Of a stretch of 64,000 nt of DNA, positions 26,321 through 35,163 are shown piece by piece. The stretch is from Nocardia brasiliensis ATCC 700358 (GTDB lineage Bacteria > Actinomycetota > Actinomycetes > Mycobacteriales > Mycobacteriaceae). The position numbers and the translations under genes are program-made. Numbering within the stretch: the first letter of the stretch is position 1; each line of letters begins with the position of its first letter. The notes beneath the pieces were generated by a model. The model was not told the origin of the DNA. It saw nothing but the letters and a program-made list of their open reading frames with translations, and ran no database searches. Where the stretch lies: assembly GCF_000250675.2 (NCBI RefSeq), contig NC_018681.1, positions 1,178,001 through 1,242,000 of the forward strand, in the 5' to 3' direction.

Positions 26321-26773
26321 ATGGCGGACGATCGGATGGCGGACATCTTTGCCGCGGTGCGGCTCGGTGGCGGGAACCCGGCGGCGGCGCGACAGGCGCT
26401 GGAGAAGTTGTGGGACGAGATCGGTGAGGGCGGTGATCCCTTGCACCGCTGCGTGATCGCGCATCACCTGGCGGATCTGCAAGGCGCGGCAGCCGACGCG
26501 CTGCTCTGGGATCGGCGGGCACTGGCCGCGGTGTTCGGCCCCGGCATTCCGCTCGACGAGGGGCTGCGCAGCTTCCTTCCGTCGCTGTATCTGAACCTGG
26601 CCGACAGCCATCGCCGCGTCGGCGATTTCGATACGGCGCGCATGCAGCTGACCATCGCCCGCGGGCACCTCGATGTCCTCGCCGCCGACGCGTACGGCGC
26701 GCTGATCCGGTCCGAACTCGAACGCGTCGAATCCGCGCTGGCCCGCGGTTCGACCGAACCGCTGTCGAGCTGA
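26321..26773 (+). CDS. Small TPR-like helical protein encoded ahead of dnaE2
   Basis: 150 residues (MADDRMADIFAAVRLGG), soluble and predicted all-helical. It contains a TPR-like helical stretch (SLYLNLADSHRRVGDFDTARMQLTIARGHLDVL). It has no enzymatic motif. It is preceded by an SOS box that overlaps its probable -10, and its stop is 24 bp before the dnaE2 start, so it is expected to be damage-induced and co-transcribed with dnaE2. It is not part of the known mycobacterial mutasome (ImuA', ImuB, DnaE2). A role in that complex is inference from position. Confidence 0.8.
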   Translation: MADDRMADIFAAVRLGGGNPAAARQALEKLWDEIGEGGDPLHRCVIAHHLADLQGAAADALLWDRRALAAVFGPGIPLDEGLRSFLPSLYLNLADSHRRVGDFDTARMQLTIARGHLDVLAADAYGALIRSELERVESALARGSTEPLSS

Positions 26774-26797
26774 ACCCGCCCGAGGAGGTGATGCGCG

Positions 26798-29700
26798 GTG
26801 GGGTGGAGTAACGGCCCGCCCACCTGGACGGAGCTGGAGCGCGTGCTGTCCGGCCGGCCCGGCCGCACGAACCCGGACGCGATGTATCCGGGCGACGGCG
26901 GCGACAGCCCGGCCTGGTCCCGCAAACGCGGCGAGTACCGGGCCGAGCCGGTGGCGCCGGCCGGCGAGCCACAGGTGCCGTACGCGGAACTGCACGCGCA
27001 CTCGGCCTACAGCTTCCTGGACGGGGCGAGCCAGCCGGAAGAGCTGGTGGAGGAGGCCGTGCGCCTCGGCCTGGAGGCGATCGCGCTCACCGACCACGAC
27101 GGGTTCTACGGCACGGTGCGCTTCGCCGAGGCAGCCAGGGAGTTCGGTCTGCCGACCGTCTTCGGCTCCGAGCTGTCGCTCGGTACCGAACGGCCGACGC
27201 CGCGGCGGCGCACCAAGGGCGCGGATCGGGCAGGCAGCCAACGGGATTCGGCGATCGGCCCGGACGGTGTGCTCGGCGCGCCGGACCCGGACGGGAACGG
27301 CGCCGGCCGGAGCGGGCACATCGATGCCCCGGATTCCGTGCCGCGCACCGGATCTCCCGACCCCGCCGGACCGCATCTGCTGGTGCTGGCCCGCGGTCAG
27401 GAGGGCTACCGCCGCCTTTCCCGGGAGATCGCCGCCGCGCACATGGCGGCGGGGGAGAAGGGCATCCTGCGCTACGACCTCGACACCCTCACCGCGGCGG
27501 CGGGCGGCCAGTGGCAGATCCTGACCGGCTGCCGGAAAGGGCACCTGCGCCGCGCGCTCGCGGACGACTTGCGTTCGGGCAGCACCCGTCTCGTGCACGC
27601 CGAGGCCGCGCTGCGCGATCTGACCGAACGTTTCGGCGCCGACCGGGTGAGCGTGGAGCTCACCCACCACGGCATCCCGGAGGACGACGAGCGCAACGCG
27701 CACCTGCTCGCGCTGGCCGATCGGCTCGGCCTGCCCGTGATCGCCACCACCGGAGCACATTTCGCCGCGCCGCGGCAGCGTCGTCGCGCCATGGCGCTGG
27801 CCGCGATCCGGGCGCGGCAGAGTCTGGACGAGATCGCGGGCTGGCTGGCGCCCACCGGCGGCGCGCACCTGCGCTCCGGCGTGGAGATGGCGCGGCTGTT
27901 CGCCGAGTGCCCGCAGGCGGTGCACAACGCGGTCCTGCTCGCCCGCGAGTGCGCCTTCGACCTGAAGCTGATCGCGCCGAAACTGCCGCCGTTCACCGTG
28001 CCCCCGAACCACGACGAGACGTCCTATCTGCGCCTGCTCGCCTTCGAGGGCGCGGCCGCGCGCTATGGACCGCGGGAGCGAAATCCCAAGGCCTACCAGC
28101 AGATCGAGCACGAGCTGGCGGTGATCGAGGAGCTGGAGTTCCCCGGCTACTTCCTGGTGGTGCACGACATCGTCAAGTTCTGCCGGGACAACGACATCCT
28201 GTGCCAGGGCCGGGGTTCGGCGGCCAACTCGGCCGTCTGCTACGCGATCGGCATCACCAACGTCGATCCCGTCGGCAACACTCTGCTGTTCGAGCGCTTC
28301 CTCTCCCCGGAGCGCGACGGCCCGCCCGATATCGATATCGACATCGAGTCCGACCGCCGCGAGGAGGCCATCCAGCACGTCTACGCCAAGTACGGCCGCG
28401 CGTACGCCGCCCAGGTGGCCAATGTGATCACCTACCGCGGCAAGTCCGCGGTGCGCGATGCCGCTCGCGCACTGGGCTTTTCGCAAGGGCAGCAGGACGC
28501 CTGGAGTAAACAGGTGAGCAGGTGGACCGGCGTCGAGGCGGAGGCGAACACCGACATCCCCGCCGCAGTGCTGCGGTTGGCGGGCGAAATCGAAGGCCTT
28601 CCGCGGCATCTCGGCATCCACTCCGGCGGCATGGTGATCTGCGACCGGCCGATCGCCGACGTCTGCCCGGTGGAGTGGGCGCGCATGCCCGGCCGCAGCG
28701 TGCTGCAGTGGGACAAGGACGACTGTGCCGCCATCGATCTGGTGAAGTTCGACCTGCTCGGGCTCGGCATGCTCTCGGCGCTGCACTACATGATGGACAT
28801 GGTGCGTGAGCACACCGGCGAGGTGGTCGAACTGCACCAGCTCGACCTGAAAGAGGCCGCCGTCTACGAGATGCTCTCGCGCGCAGACTCGGTGGGCGTG
28901 TTCCAGGTGGAGTCGCGCGCGCAGATGGCGACGCTGCCCCGGCTGCGGCCCCGCACGTTCTACGACCTGGTGGTGGAGGTGGCACTGATCCGGCCCGGCC
29001 CGATCCAGGGCGGCTCGGTGCACCCCTACATCCGGCGGCGCAACGGACTGGAGGACTGGGACTTCGACCATCCGGCCCTGGAGAACGCGCTGGCCCGGAC
29101 GCTCGGCGTGCCGCTGTTCCAGGAGCAGCTGATGCAGATGGCCGTCGATGTCGCGGGATTCACCGCCACCGAGGCCGATCAGCTGCGCCGCGCGATGGGG
29201 TCCAAACGGTCGCCCGAACGCATGGAGCGGCTCAAAGCGCGCCTCTACCAAGGCATGCGCGAGTTGCACGGCATCGAGGGCGAGATCGCCGATCGCATCT
29301 ACGAAAAGCTCTACGCCTTCGCCAATTTCGGCTTCCCCGAGAGTCATTCGCAGAGCTTCGCCTCGATCGTGTTCTATTCGGCGTGGTTCAAACTGCACTA
29401 CCCGGCGGCGTTCTGCGCCGGGTTGCTGCGCGCCCAGCCGATGGGCTTCTACTCGCCGCAATCGCTGGTCGCCGACGCCCGCAGGCACGGGGTGGTGGTG
29501 CACGGCCCCGACATCAATGCCAGCCGGGCCGAACCCACCCTCGAACGCCGGGGCACCGAGGTCCGGCTCGGTCTCGCGGCGGTCCGGCACATCGGCACCG
29601 ATGTGGCCGAAAAGATCGTCGCCGCCCGGGGACAGCGGCCGTACACCAGCTTCCTCGATCTGACCGGGCGGGTGGAACTCACTGTCGCGCAAGCCGAATC

Positions 29701-30253
29701 GCTGGCCACCGCGGGTGCGCTCGGCAGTCTGGGCAGCACCCGGCGCGCAGCGCTGTGGGCCGCGGGCGCCGCCGCGGGAGAACGTCCGGATCGCCTGCCC
29801 GGCACCGGCGCCGCCACCGCCGCGCCCGTGCTGCCCGGCATGAGCGATCTCGAATCGGCCGCCGCCGATGTCTGGGCCACCGGGGTCTCCCCGGGGAGCT
29901 ACCCCACCGAATTCCTGCGTCCGCGGCTCGACGCGCTCGGTGTGGTCCCCGCCGCCGATCTGCTCACGGTGCCGGACGGTTCGCGAGTCCTGGTGGGCGG
30001 CGCGGTGACCCATCGGCAGCGCCCCGCCACCGCGGGCGGTGTCACCTTCATGAACCTGGAGGACGAAACCGGCATGGTGAACGTCGTCTGCTCGGTCGGG
30101 CTGTGGACGCGCTACCGTCGCCTGGCCCAGAGCGCGCCCGCCCTGCTCATCCGGGGCCGGGTACAGAACGCCGAGGGCGCGGTCACCGTCGTCGCCGAAC
30201 ACCTGCGCAGGCTGGAACTGCGGGTCGATTCGAAGTCGCGGGACTTCCGCTGA
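26798..30253 (+). CDS. dnaE2: Error-prone DNA polymerase III alpha subunit DnaE2
   Basis: 1151 residues, a little longer than M. tuberculosis DnaE2. The N-terminal PHP domain begins near residue 60 (YAELHAHSAYSFLDGAS). The polymerase active site PDIDIDIES lies near residue 508, with further C-family blocks (CQGRGSAANSAVCYAIGIT; HLGIHSGGMVI). An OB-type nucleic acid domain lies near the C-terminus (VLVGGAVTHRQRP...). About 50 residues inside the PHP region (near 130-180) look like a low-complexity insertion. DnaE2 performs damage-induced translesion synthesis with ImuA' and ImuB. The GTG at 26798 has AGGAGGTGA 8 nt upstream. Confidence 0.96.
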   Translation: MGWSNGPPTWTELERVLSGRPGRTNPDAMYPGDGGDSPAWSRKRGEYRAEPVAPAGEPQVPYAELHAHSAYSFLDGASQPEELVEEAVRLGLEAIALTDHDGFYGTVRFAEAAREFGLPTVFGSELSLGTERPTPRRRTKGADRAGSQRDSAIGPDGVLGAPDPDGNGAGRSGHIDAPDSVPRTGSPDPAGPHLLVLARGQEGYRRLSREIAAAHMAAGEKGILRYDLDTLTAAAGGQWQILTGCRKGHLRRALADDLRSGSTRLVHAEAALRDLTERFGADRVSVELTHHGIPEDDERNAHLLALADRLGLPVIATTGAHFAAPRQRRRAMALAAIRARQSLDEIAGWLAPTGGAHLRSGVEMARLFAECPQAVHNAVLLARECAFDLKLIAPKLPPFTVPPNHDETSYLRLLAFEGAAARYGPRERNPKAYQQIEHELAVIEELEFPGYFLVVHDIVKFCRDNDILCQGRGSAANSAVCYAIGITNVDPVGNTLLFERFLSPERDGPPDIDIDIESDRREEAIQHVYAKYGRAYAAQVANVITYRGKSAVRDAARALGFSQGQQDAWSKQVSRWTGVEAEANTDIPAAVLRLAGEIEGLPRHLGIHSGGMVICDRPIADVCPVEWARMPGRSVLQWDKDDCAAIDLVKFDLLGLGMLSALHYMMDMVREHTGEVVELHQLDLKEAAVYEMLSRADSVGVFQVESRAQMATLPRLRPRTFYDLVVEVALIRPGPIQGGSVHPYIRRRNGLEDWDFDHPALENALARTLGVPLFQEQLMQMAVDVAGFTATEADQLRRAMGSKRSPERMERLKARLYQGMRELHGIEGEIADRIYEKLYAFANFGFPESHSQSFASIVFYSAWFKLHYPAAFCAGLLRAQPMGFYSPQSLVADARRHGVVVHGPDINASRAEPTLERRGTEVRLGLAAVRHIGTDVAEKIVAARGQRPYTSFLDLTGRVELTVAQAESLATAGALGSLGSTRRAALWAAGAAAGERPDRLPGTGAATAAPVLPGMSDLESAAADVWATGVSPGSYPTEFLRPRLDALGVVPAADLLTVPDGSRVLVGGAVTHRQRPATAGGVTFMNLEDETGMVNVVCSVGLWTRYRRLAQSAPALLIRGRVQNAEGAVTVVAEHLRRLELRVDSKSRDFR

Positions 30254-30347
30254 GCCGCGGCGGCGGCTTTTAAGGAACTGTTAGAAGCGTTCTAGAGAAC
30301 CGTTATGTCGGGCCGTTTCCGCAGCCTGAGGGGTTACTGTGCGAATC

Positions 30348-31610
30348 ATGCGGAAGCTTGCTGTGCTGTGCATCGGCCTGCTCGGTCTCACGTTGCTCGT
30401 CGGCTGCGGTGCCGACGACGCGAAGAAGTCCGCGCCACCGGGCCGGCCCGCCACCTACGCCACCGAGGCGCCCGCGCCCGCCGCCGTGCCGCCGCCCGCG
30501 CTGCGCGACCAGGGCCCCGTGCGCAAGGACAACACCGGGAGCGGCGAAACCACCTCGGCGCGTAAGGAAATCGTCACCGGCAGCGTGGAGATCACCGCCG
30601 ACAAACCGATCGAAGCGGCGGGCAAGATCGCCGATCGGGTGCGCGAGGTCGGCGGCCGGATCGACAGCCGGACCGAGCAACCCGGCGCCGGCGACACCGA
30701 CGCCAGCGCTACGCTCACCGTCCGGGTGCCTGCGGACAAGACCGACGCGTTCATCGACGGGCTCGGCGGCATCGGCAAGGTCACCCGGGTGAGCACCAAT
30801 CGCGACGACGTCACCATGCAGTGGGAAGACCTGGACGCCAGGATCAAGGCGCTGCAGGCCTCCGTCGAGCGGCTGCGCGGGCTCATCGCGAACGCGACCA
30901 ACACCGCCGACCTGCTCAATGCCGAGCAGGCGCTGTCCAGCCGGCAGGGCGAGCTGGACAGCCTGACCGCGCAGAAGCGCCACCTCGACGACCAGGTCGC
31001 GCTGTCCAGCCTCTCGATCGACATCACCACCACGACCAAGAAGGTCGACGAGGAGCGCGCCGACAGCTTCTGGGAGGGCATCGTCGACGGCTGGAACTCG
31101 CTGGTGGATTGGCTGAAGGACGCGGTGGTGTTCACCGGCAAGGCGATTCCGTGGCTCGGGTTCCTCGTGGTGCTCGCCGCCGTGGTGTGGGGCATCGTGC
31201 GAACGGTGTTGCGACGGAACAAGACCGGGGCGAATGGTCCGGCGCACGGGGAATCGAGTCGGCCCGCGCCGGTCGCGGTGGGTGCCGAGCGGTCGGGCGG
31301 TGCCGTGGGTTCAGCGAGCTCCCCGGGCGCCGAGGGAACCTCGGGAAGCGGCGGTTCTTCGGGTACGGGAAGTGCTCCGGGCGCTAGTGGTTCTTCGGGC
31401 GGTGGACGCTCTCCGGGCACTGGAACTTCGCCGGGCACTGGAACTTCGCCGGGCACTGGAACTTCGCCGGGCACTGGAACTTCGCCGGGCACTGGAACTT
31501 CGCCGGGCACTGGAACTTCGCCGGGCACTGGAACTTCGCCGGGCACCGGAAATCCTCCGGGCACCGGGAAGCCTTCGGGCACCGGAAGTTCGGCGGAATC
31601 CGAGTCCTGA
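30348..31610 (+). CDS. DUF4349 lipoprotein with GTGTSP repeat tail
   Basis: About 420 residues. The N-terminus is a lipoprotein signal peptide ending in the lipobox LVGC. An extracytoplasmic DUF4349 domain (~65-245) follows, with the coiled coil RIKALQASVERLRGLIAN. A membrane helix near residue 268 (IPWLGFLVVLAAVVWGIVRTV) puts the remaining ~130 residues inside the cell. They are Gly/Ser/Pro-rich and end in seven perfect GTGTSP repeats plus degenerate copies. DUF4349 proteins are of unknown function. A GTG at 30339 is an alternative start. Confidence 0.82.
   Translation: MRKLAVLCIGLLGLTLLVGCGADDAKKSAPPGRPATYATEAPAPAAVPPPALRDQGPVRKDNTGSGETTSARKEIVTGSVEITADKPIEAAGKIADRVREVGGRIDSRTEQPGAGDTDASATLTVRVPADKTDAFIDGLGGIGKVTRVSTNRDDVTMQWEDLDARIKALQASVERLRGLIANATNTADLLNAEQALSSRQGELDSLTAQKRHLDDQVALSSLSIDITTTTKKVDEERADSFWEGIVDGWNSLVDWLKDAVVFTGKAIPWLGFLVVLAAVVWGIVRTVLRRNKTGANGPAHGESSRPAPVAVGAERSGGAVGSASSPGAEGTSGSGGSSGTGSAPGASGSSGGGRSPGTGTSPGTGTSPGTGTSPGTGTSPGTGTSPGTGTSPGTGTSPGTGNPPGTGKPSGTGSSAESES
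31415..31594 (+). repeat. 18-bp tandem repeat coding for GTGTSP
   Basis: Seven identical copies of GGGCACTGGAACTTCGCC from 31415 to 31540, then three degenerate copies to 31594. It lies in the 3' end of the DUF4349 lipoprotein gene and stays in frame, so copy number can change without breaking the protein. Confidence 0.92.
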
Positions 31611-31709
31611 GCATATTGTGGCCGGGCGGGTCCGAGATCGAGGGCGGACCCGCTCAGTCATTGAATACTGTTGGAGCCCAGCCATTATGGGCGACCGGCG
31701 GGAGGTGCG

Positions 31710-31940
31710 GTGCCGACCATCGTCCGGGCCACGATCAAACCGAACAGCCGCAAGGGCCCGCTCGTCGAAACCCTCGACGACGGGACCTTGCAGCTGTATG
31801 TGCGCGCGCCCGCGGTCGAGGGCAAAGCGAACAAGGCCGCCATCGAACTACTCGCCGCGCACTACGGGGTTCCGAAGAGCGCCGTGCGCCTGGCGGCGGG
31901 TGCGACCTCCCGGCACAAGCGGTTCGAGATCGACCGCTGA
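31710..31940 (+). CDS. DUF167 family protein (YggU type)
   Basis: 76 residues from the GTG at 31710, which follows GGGAGG. The pattern KPNSRKGPLVE, TLQLYVRAPAVEGKANKAAIELLA and the end GATSRHKRFEI is typical of DUF167 (YggU/UPF0235). The function is unknown; structures show a small alpha/beta fold. Its stop is 6 bp from the end of the convergent trmL gene. Confidence 0.9.
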   Translation: MPTIVRATIKPNSRKGPLVETLDDGTLQLYVRAPAVEGKANKAAIELLAAHYGVPKSAVRLAAGATSRHKRFEIDR

Positions 31941-31946
31941 GCCGGG

Positions 31947-32411
31947 CTACACGCCGTCCGGGAATCCGAGCTGCCGCCACGCCTCGTACACGGTGACCGC
32001 GGCCGCGTTGGACAGGTTCATCGAGCGGCGGCCCGGCAGCATCGGAATCCGCAGCTGCGCCGTCACCTGCGGGTCGTCGAGTACCGCGGGCGGCAGCCCG
32101 GTCGGCTCCGTCCCGAACAGCAGCACGTCGCCCGCGCGGTAGGCGACCTCGGTGTAGCGCGTCGTCGCCTGCGTGGTGAACGCGAACACCCGCTCCGGCC
32201 GCAACGCCGCCCAGGCCGCCGCCAGACTCGGATGCACCGTCACCGAGGCCAGGTCGTGGTAATCCAACCCGGCCCGCCGCAGCTTCGCCTCGGACAGATC
32301 GAACCCCAACGGCTCGACCAGATGCAGCTCGGACCCGGTCCCGGCCACCAACCGGATCGCATTCCCGGTGTTCCCAGGAATAGCGGGCTCATGAAACATC
32401 AGACGAAACAC
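31947..32411 (-). CDS. trmL: tRNA (cytidine/uridine-34 2'-O)-methyltransferase TrmL
   Basis: 154 residues, the usual size of this SPOUT-family enzyme. It methylates the wobble-base ribose in certain leucine tRNAs. Signatures: MFHEPAIPGNTGNAIRLVAGTG at the start, LLFGTEPTGLP (motif 2 Glu-Pro-Thr) in the middle, and the knot RIPMLPGRRSMNLSNAAAVTVYEAWRQ at the C-terminus. It probably belongs to a minus-strand unit with the secreted protein gene 45 bp upstream. Confidence 0.93.
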   Translation of the reverse strand: MFRLMFHEPAIPGNTGNAIRLVAGTGSELHLVEPLGFDLSEAKLRRAGLDYHDLASVTVHPSLAAAWAALRPERVFAFTTQATTRYTEVAYRAGDVLLFGTEPTGLPPAVLDDPQVTAQLRIPMLPGRRSMNLSNAAAVTVYEAWRQLGFPDGV

Positions 32412-32456
32412 GCCCCCAAGTCAATCAGGTGCCGGTTGCGTCCGGTCGCGGGTGGG

Positions 32457-32876
32457 TCAGCCGAAGCTGCCGGTGCTGGGTTTGCCGACCACGGTGACGG
32501 GGATGATGTCGGTGACGGTCACGTTGTCGTGCGGGCCGGTGGGGCGTTCCCAGGCGCAGGCGCCTCGGACGTCGATTACCTGGCCGGCGGGCAGGCCGCC
32601 GTTGCCGATCGAGGTCTGCACCATCTTGTGGTCGCCGGTGGCGAACGAGGTCGGGTTGTTGCCGCCGAAGATTTCGCCGGTCTTGGCGTTGAAGATCCAG
32701 CACACGCCGTCGTTGTTCGGGTTGTGGAACTTCGCCGACACGGTGCCCGACACCGAGAAGACCTCTTCGATCACCGGCGCGTCGAGGCCGGGGATCGCGT
32801 TGGCGGTGGCGCCGGGCAGCGCCAGCGCCGCGGCCGGAACGGCGAGCAGCGCGAGGAGGGAAAGTCGTCGAGTCAT
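32457..32876 (-). CDS. Secreted protein of unknown function
   Basis: 139 residues with a signal peptide (MTRRLSLLALLAVPAAALALPGATANA) and a likely cleavage after ANA at about residue 27. The mature part is beta-rich, with two cysteines (DGVCWIF and RGACAW) that could form a disulfide. No family recognised. The ATG at 32876 is chosen to match the signal peptide; the ribosome site is weak. Confidence 0.72.
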   Translation of the reverse strand: MTRRLSLLALLAVPAAALALPGATANAIPGLDAPVIEEVFSVSGTVSAKFHNPNNDGVCWIFNAKTGEIFGGNNPTSFATGDHKMVQTSIGNGGLPAGQVIDVRGACAWERPTGPHDNVTVTDIIPVTVVGKPSTGSFG

Positions 32877-32951
32877 GGTCGAGATGATGTCACCCGCGTG
32901 CCGTCGCCCCCATTTTTCGGGGCGGTGCACCGAATCGATTCGACCGCACGA

Positions 32952-33503
32952 CTATTCGGCCGCGGCGGGCCGTTCGGGCAGAGCGCAGACGCCGCCTTCG
33001 GCCATGCCGGTCGGGCGCACGCCGAGCCCCTGATTGACGCGGGCGCGTTGATTCTCCCAGGCGATGGTGACGGCCAGTTCGGCCAGCTGCGCTTTGGACA
33101 GATGGACGAGCAGGGATTCGCGCAATTCATCGATGCCGATCGCGGGCGTGACGGTCATGGCTTCGGCGAAGGCGATGACCAGCTTCTCCAAATCCGTGTA
33201 GGCGGAGCTGGTCTGGTAGCGCGGCAGGTCCAGCAGTTGCTGTTCGGACAGCCCCGCGGATCTGGCCAGTGCGGAGCCGATGTCCAGGCAGAACTCGCAG
33301 TTCACCAGACCCGCGGTTTTCAGTTCGGCCAGTTCCTTGAGTTTCGGGTCCAGTCGATTCGCGAACAGCAGCGAGGTCTCGAATACCGCTGTGCTGAACA
33401 GTAATTGCGGCCGGCGCAGCTGCCAGCCGACCAGATCCGATCGGTGCCGCTTGGCCTGGCGCATCGCCTGGAGGTAATGCCCGATCCGTGTCAATGCTCG
33501 CAT
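32952..33503 (-). CDS. Carboxymuconolactone decarboxylase-like (AhpD fold) protein
   Basis: 183 residues. The AhpD/CMD core contains the CxxC motif in LVNCEFCLDIGSALARSAG, plus a downstream helix (LVIAFAEAMTVTPAI). CxxC members act as thiol-disulfide or peroxide-defence proteins; a decarboxylase role is not implied. The ATG at 33503 has AAGGTGGG upstream. It diverges from a DUF3017 gene. Confidence 0.85.
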   Translation of the reverse strand: MRALTRIGHYLQAMRQAKRHRSDLVGWQLRRPQLLFSTAVFETSLLFANRLDPKLKELAELKTAGLVNCEFCLDIGSALARSAGLSEQQLLDLPRYQTSSAYTDLEKLVIAFAEAMTVTPAIGIDELRESLLVHLSKAQLAELAVTIAWENQRARVNQGLGVRPTGMAEGGVCALPERPAAAE

Positions 33504-33536
33504 GGCCCACCTTCTGTGCCGCTGATCCCTTCTCAA

Positions 33537-33551
33537 ACTACGCTCGGTAGT
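33537..33551. promoter_or_regulatory. Short inverted repeat between CMD-like and DUF3017 genes
   Basis: ACTAC-GCTCG-GTAGT in the 149-bp divergent region; possible operator. Confidence 0.4.
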
Positions 33552-33652
33552 AATTTTCCGGCAAGGGTGGGACTCGCCACGTGGCGACCGCCCCGACGTA
33601 GCCATCGCGGCCGGTGGCGGCGTGGGATATGCGGGTCTGTAAGAATCGGGGA

Positions 33653-33976
33653 GTGACAGGTGCCGAGCGGTCGAGAGTGGATCAGCGGACCGGTGGCGCG
33701 GGAGCCCAGTTCCTGCGTTGCCATCTGCCGCTCGTGCTCGTCACGCTGGTCATCCTGGTGGCGATCGTGTTCGTGGCCCAGGATCGCTGGCGCCGCGGCG
33801 CCCTGTTCTTCGGCGGGGCCACTTTGCTCGCGGCCGCCTTCCGGCTGTGCCTGCCGACCGCGCGGGTCGGTCTGCTCGCGGTGCGCAGCAAGCCTTTCGA
33901 TGTGGGCGCGCTGACGCTGCTCGGCTCGTCCATCGTCTTCATCGCCGCGACGATCAACACCCTCGGCGTTTTCTGA
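33653..33976 (+). CDS. DUF3017 membrane protein
   Basis: 107 residues with three hydrophobic helices (LVLVTLVILVAIVFVAQ; GALFFGGATLLAAAFRL; GALTLLGSSIVFIAATINTLGV). This matches the actinobacterial DUF3017 family, which in mycobacteria lies next to folD and the metX/metY region. folD is not seen here. The GTG at 33653 lies 7 bases after TAAGAAT, a good -10, so the mRNA is probably leaderless. Confidence 0.82.
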   Translation: MTGAERSRVDQRTGGAGAQFLRCHLPLVLVTLVILVAIVFVAQDRWRRGALFFGGATLLAAAFRLCLPTARVGLLAVRSKPFDVGALTLLGSSIVFIAATINTLGVF

Positions 33977-33984
33977 GCGCGGGA

Positions 33985-34015
33985 CCCGCCGCGCCACACC
34001 CCTCGACGCGGCGGG
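33985..34015. terminator. Hairpin between converging DUF3017 and MpaB-like genes
   Basis: CCCGCCGCG pairs with CGCGGCGGG across a 13-base loop. No T-run; it is plausible as a bidirectional stop for the two converging genes. Confidence 0.5.
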
Positions 34016-34039
34016 CGGATCCCGTGAAATACCTTCCGG

Positions 34040-34999
34040 TCAGGCCGATTCCGCGACGAGCGACGGTACCGGCCGGGCGCCGCGACTGCCGTAGAGCGCG
34101 CGGGCCTGCGCCGGCGTGACGGTTTCCGGCGAGGTCGGCGGCGCGGCGTTGATGTGCTCCTTCAGGATCTGTCCCGCCATCGGCGCGATGAACGGCGCCG
34201 CGGCGAGCAGCCCGAACGAATTGAATCGGCTGAAGCTCCACACCAGGACCTTCGCGGGAATCTTCACCGCGAGATCGACGATGCCCCAGCGATCGAAGCG
34301 GCCGAGCTTGCGCATCCACTTCGGCAGCGTCGCCACCGAGGCCAGCGAAAGCAGCCTGCTGCCAAGGGCATACGCGAGTCCGGCGCCGTTGCGCGGCGAG
34401 GTCCACAGCAGGTGGTGCATGCCCTCTTCGGCGCGTTCCGAGGTGCACAGGCGGGGGCGCACCCGCTCGAAGTAGGCGCGTACCTCCTCGCGTGAACGGG
34501 GTACATCCTCTGGCTTGCAGGTCTGCAGTTCGGCCGCGATGGCGCACTCGTGCCAGAACCGGGTCTCTTCTTCCGGCGAGAGCGGGCCGGGGCCGAATAC
34601 CTCGTAGGCCTTGAGCACCGAGTGCCAGCCGGTGATGTGGATCCACAGCTGGGTCTCGGGGCTGTTCGCGCTGTAGCGGTTGCCGCTGATCGGTTCGATG
34701 CCCGTCATCGGGGCGTGCACCTGCATCAGGTGTTCGGCCGCCTGGATGGCGGTGCGACCGTCGGCGATCGCGGCGATCAGGAAGTAGGAGAAGGTGTGGT
34801 CGAGCCGTCGGCGCGGGTTGCTGTAGATGCCCTGCGAGTCGGCGACGGCGGCGGTGAGGTACGGGTCGAAGTGCTCGAGCACCACGGCCCGCTGGAAGCC
34901 GATCACCGCGGTCGGCGCGGTCCAGATCTTCCAGCTGGGCGAATCGGGGCCGAAGAACCCGTAGTCGTCCCGGCGCAGGGTGGTCGGATCGAAGTGCAT
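34040..34999 (-). CDS. MpaB-type oxygenase (DUF2236)
   Basis: 319 residues from the ATG at 34999, which follows AAAGGAG. Family features include SNPRRRLDHTFSYFLIA near residue 60 and QLWIHITGWHSVLKAYEVFG near 120. DUF2236 includes MpaB and the latex-clearing protein Lcp, b-type-haem or metal oxygenases; the exact reaction here is unknown. It diverges from a TetR gene across 164 bp, an arrangement repeated at 58.6-60.2 kb. Confidence 0.82.
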   Translation of the reverse strand: MHFDPTTLRRDDYGFFGPDSPSWKIWTAPTAVIGFQRAVVLEHFDPYLTAAVADSQGIYSNPRRRLDHTFSYFLIAAIADGRTAIQAAEHLMQVHAPMTGIEPISGNRYSANSPETQLWIHITGWHSVLKAYEVFGPGPLSPEEETRFWHECAIAAELQTCKPEDVPRSREEVRAYFERVRPRLCTSERAEEGMHHLLWTSPRNGAGLAYALGSRLLSLASVATLPKWMRKLGRFDRWGIVDLAVKIPAKVLVWSFSRFNSFGLLAAAPFIAPMAGQILKEHINAAPPTSPETVTPAQARALYGSRGARPVPSLVAESA

Positions 35000-35047
35000 C
35001 ACGTGCTCCTTTGCGGTGATCGCCCCTGGGCGCGGGGGTGAATGCAA

Positions 35048-35066
35048 CGCAACCGTAGCAATTGCG
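35048..35066. promoter_or_regulatory. Inverted repeat between MpaB-like and TetR genes
   Basis: CGCAA-N9-TTGCG, with a related sequence (CGTAGCA...) repeated 30 bp on. Candidate operator of the adjacent TetR regulator. Confidence 0.45.
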
Positions 35067-35163
35067 TGTGTCGAATACAACGGGGGCGTAGCATTTGTGA
35101 CCGGCGGATTCCCCGCAGGTGGGCGAATGCTGTCAGGATGGACCGCATGGAGGTGAGGCGGCA

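Noticed and set aside
26198..30202. A very long open frame (1334 codons) on the minus strand across dnaE2
   Set aside because: It is the antisense shadow of dnaE2 in GC-rich codons; the sequence is low-complexity Arg/Ala/Gly with no domain, while the plus strand has full DnaE2 motifs.
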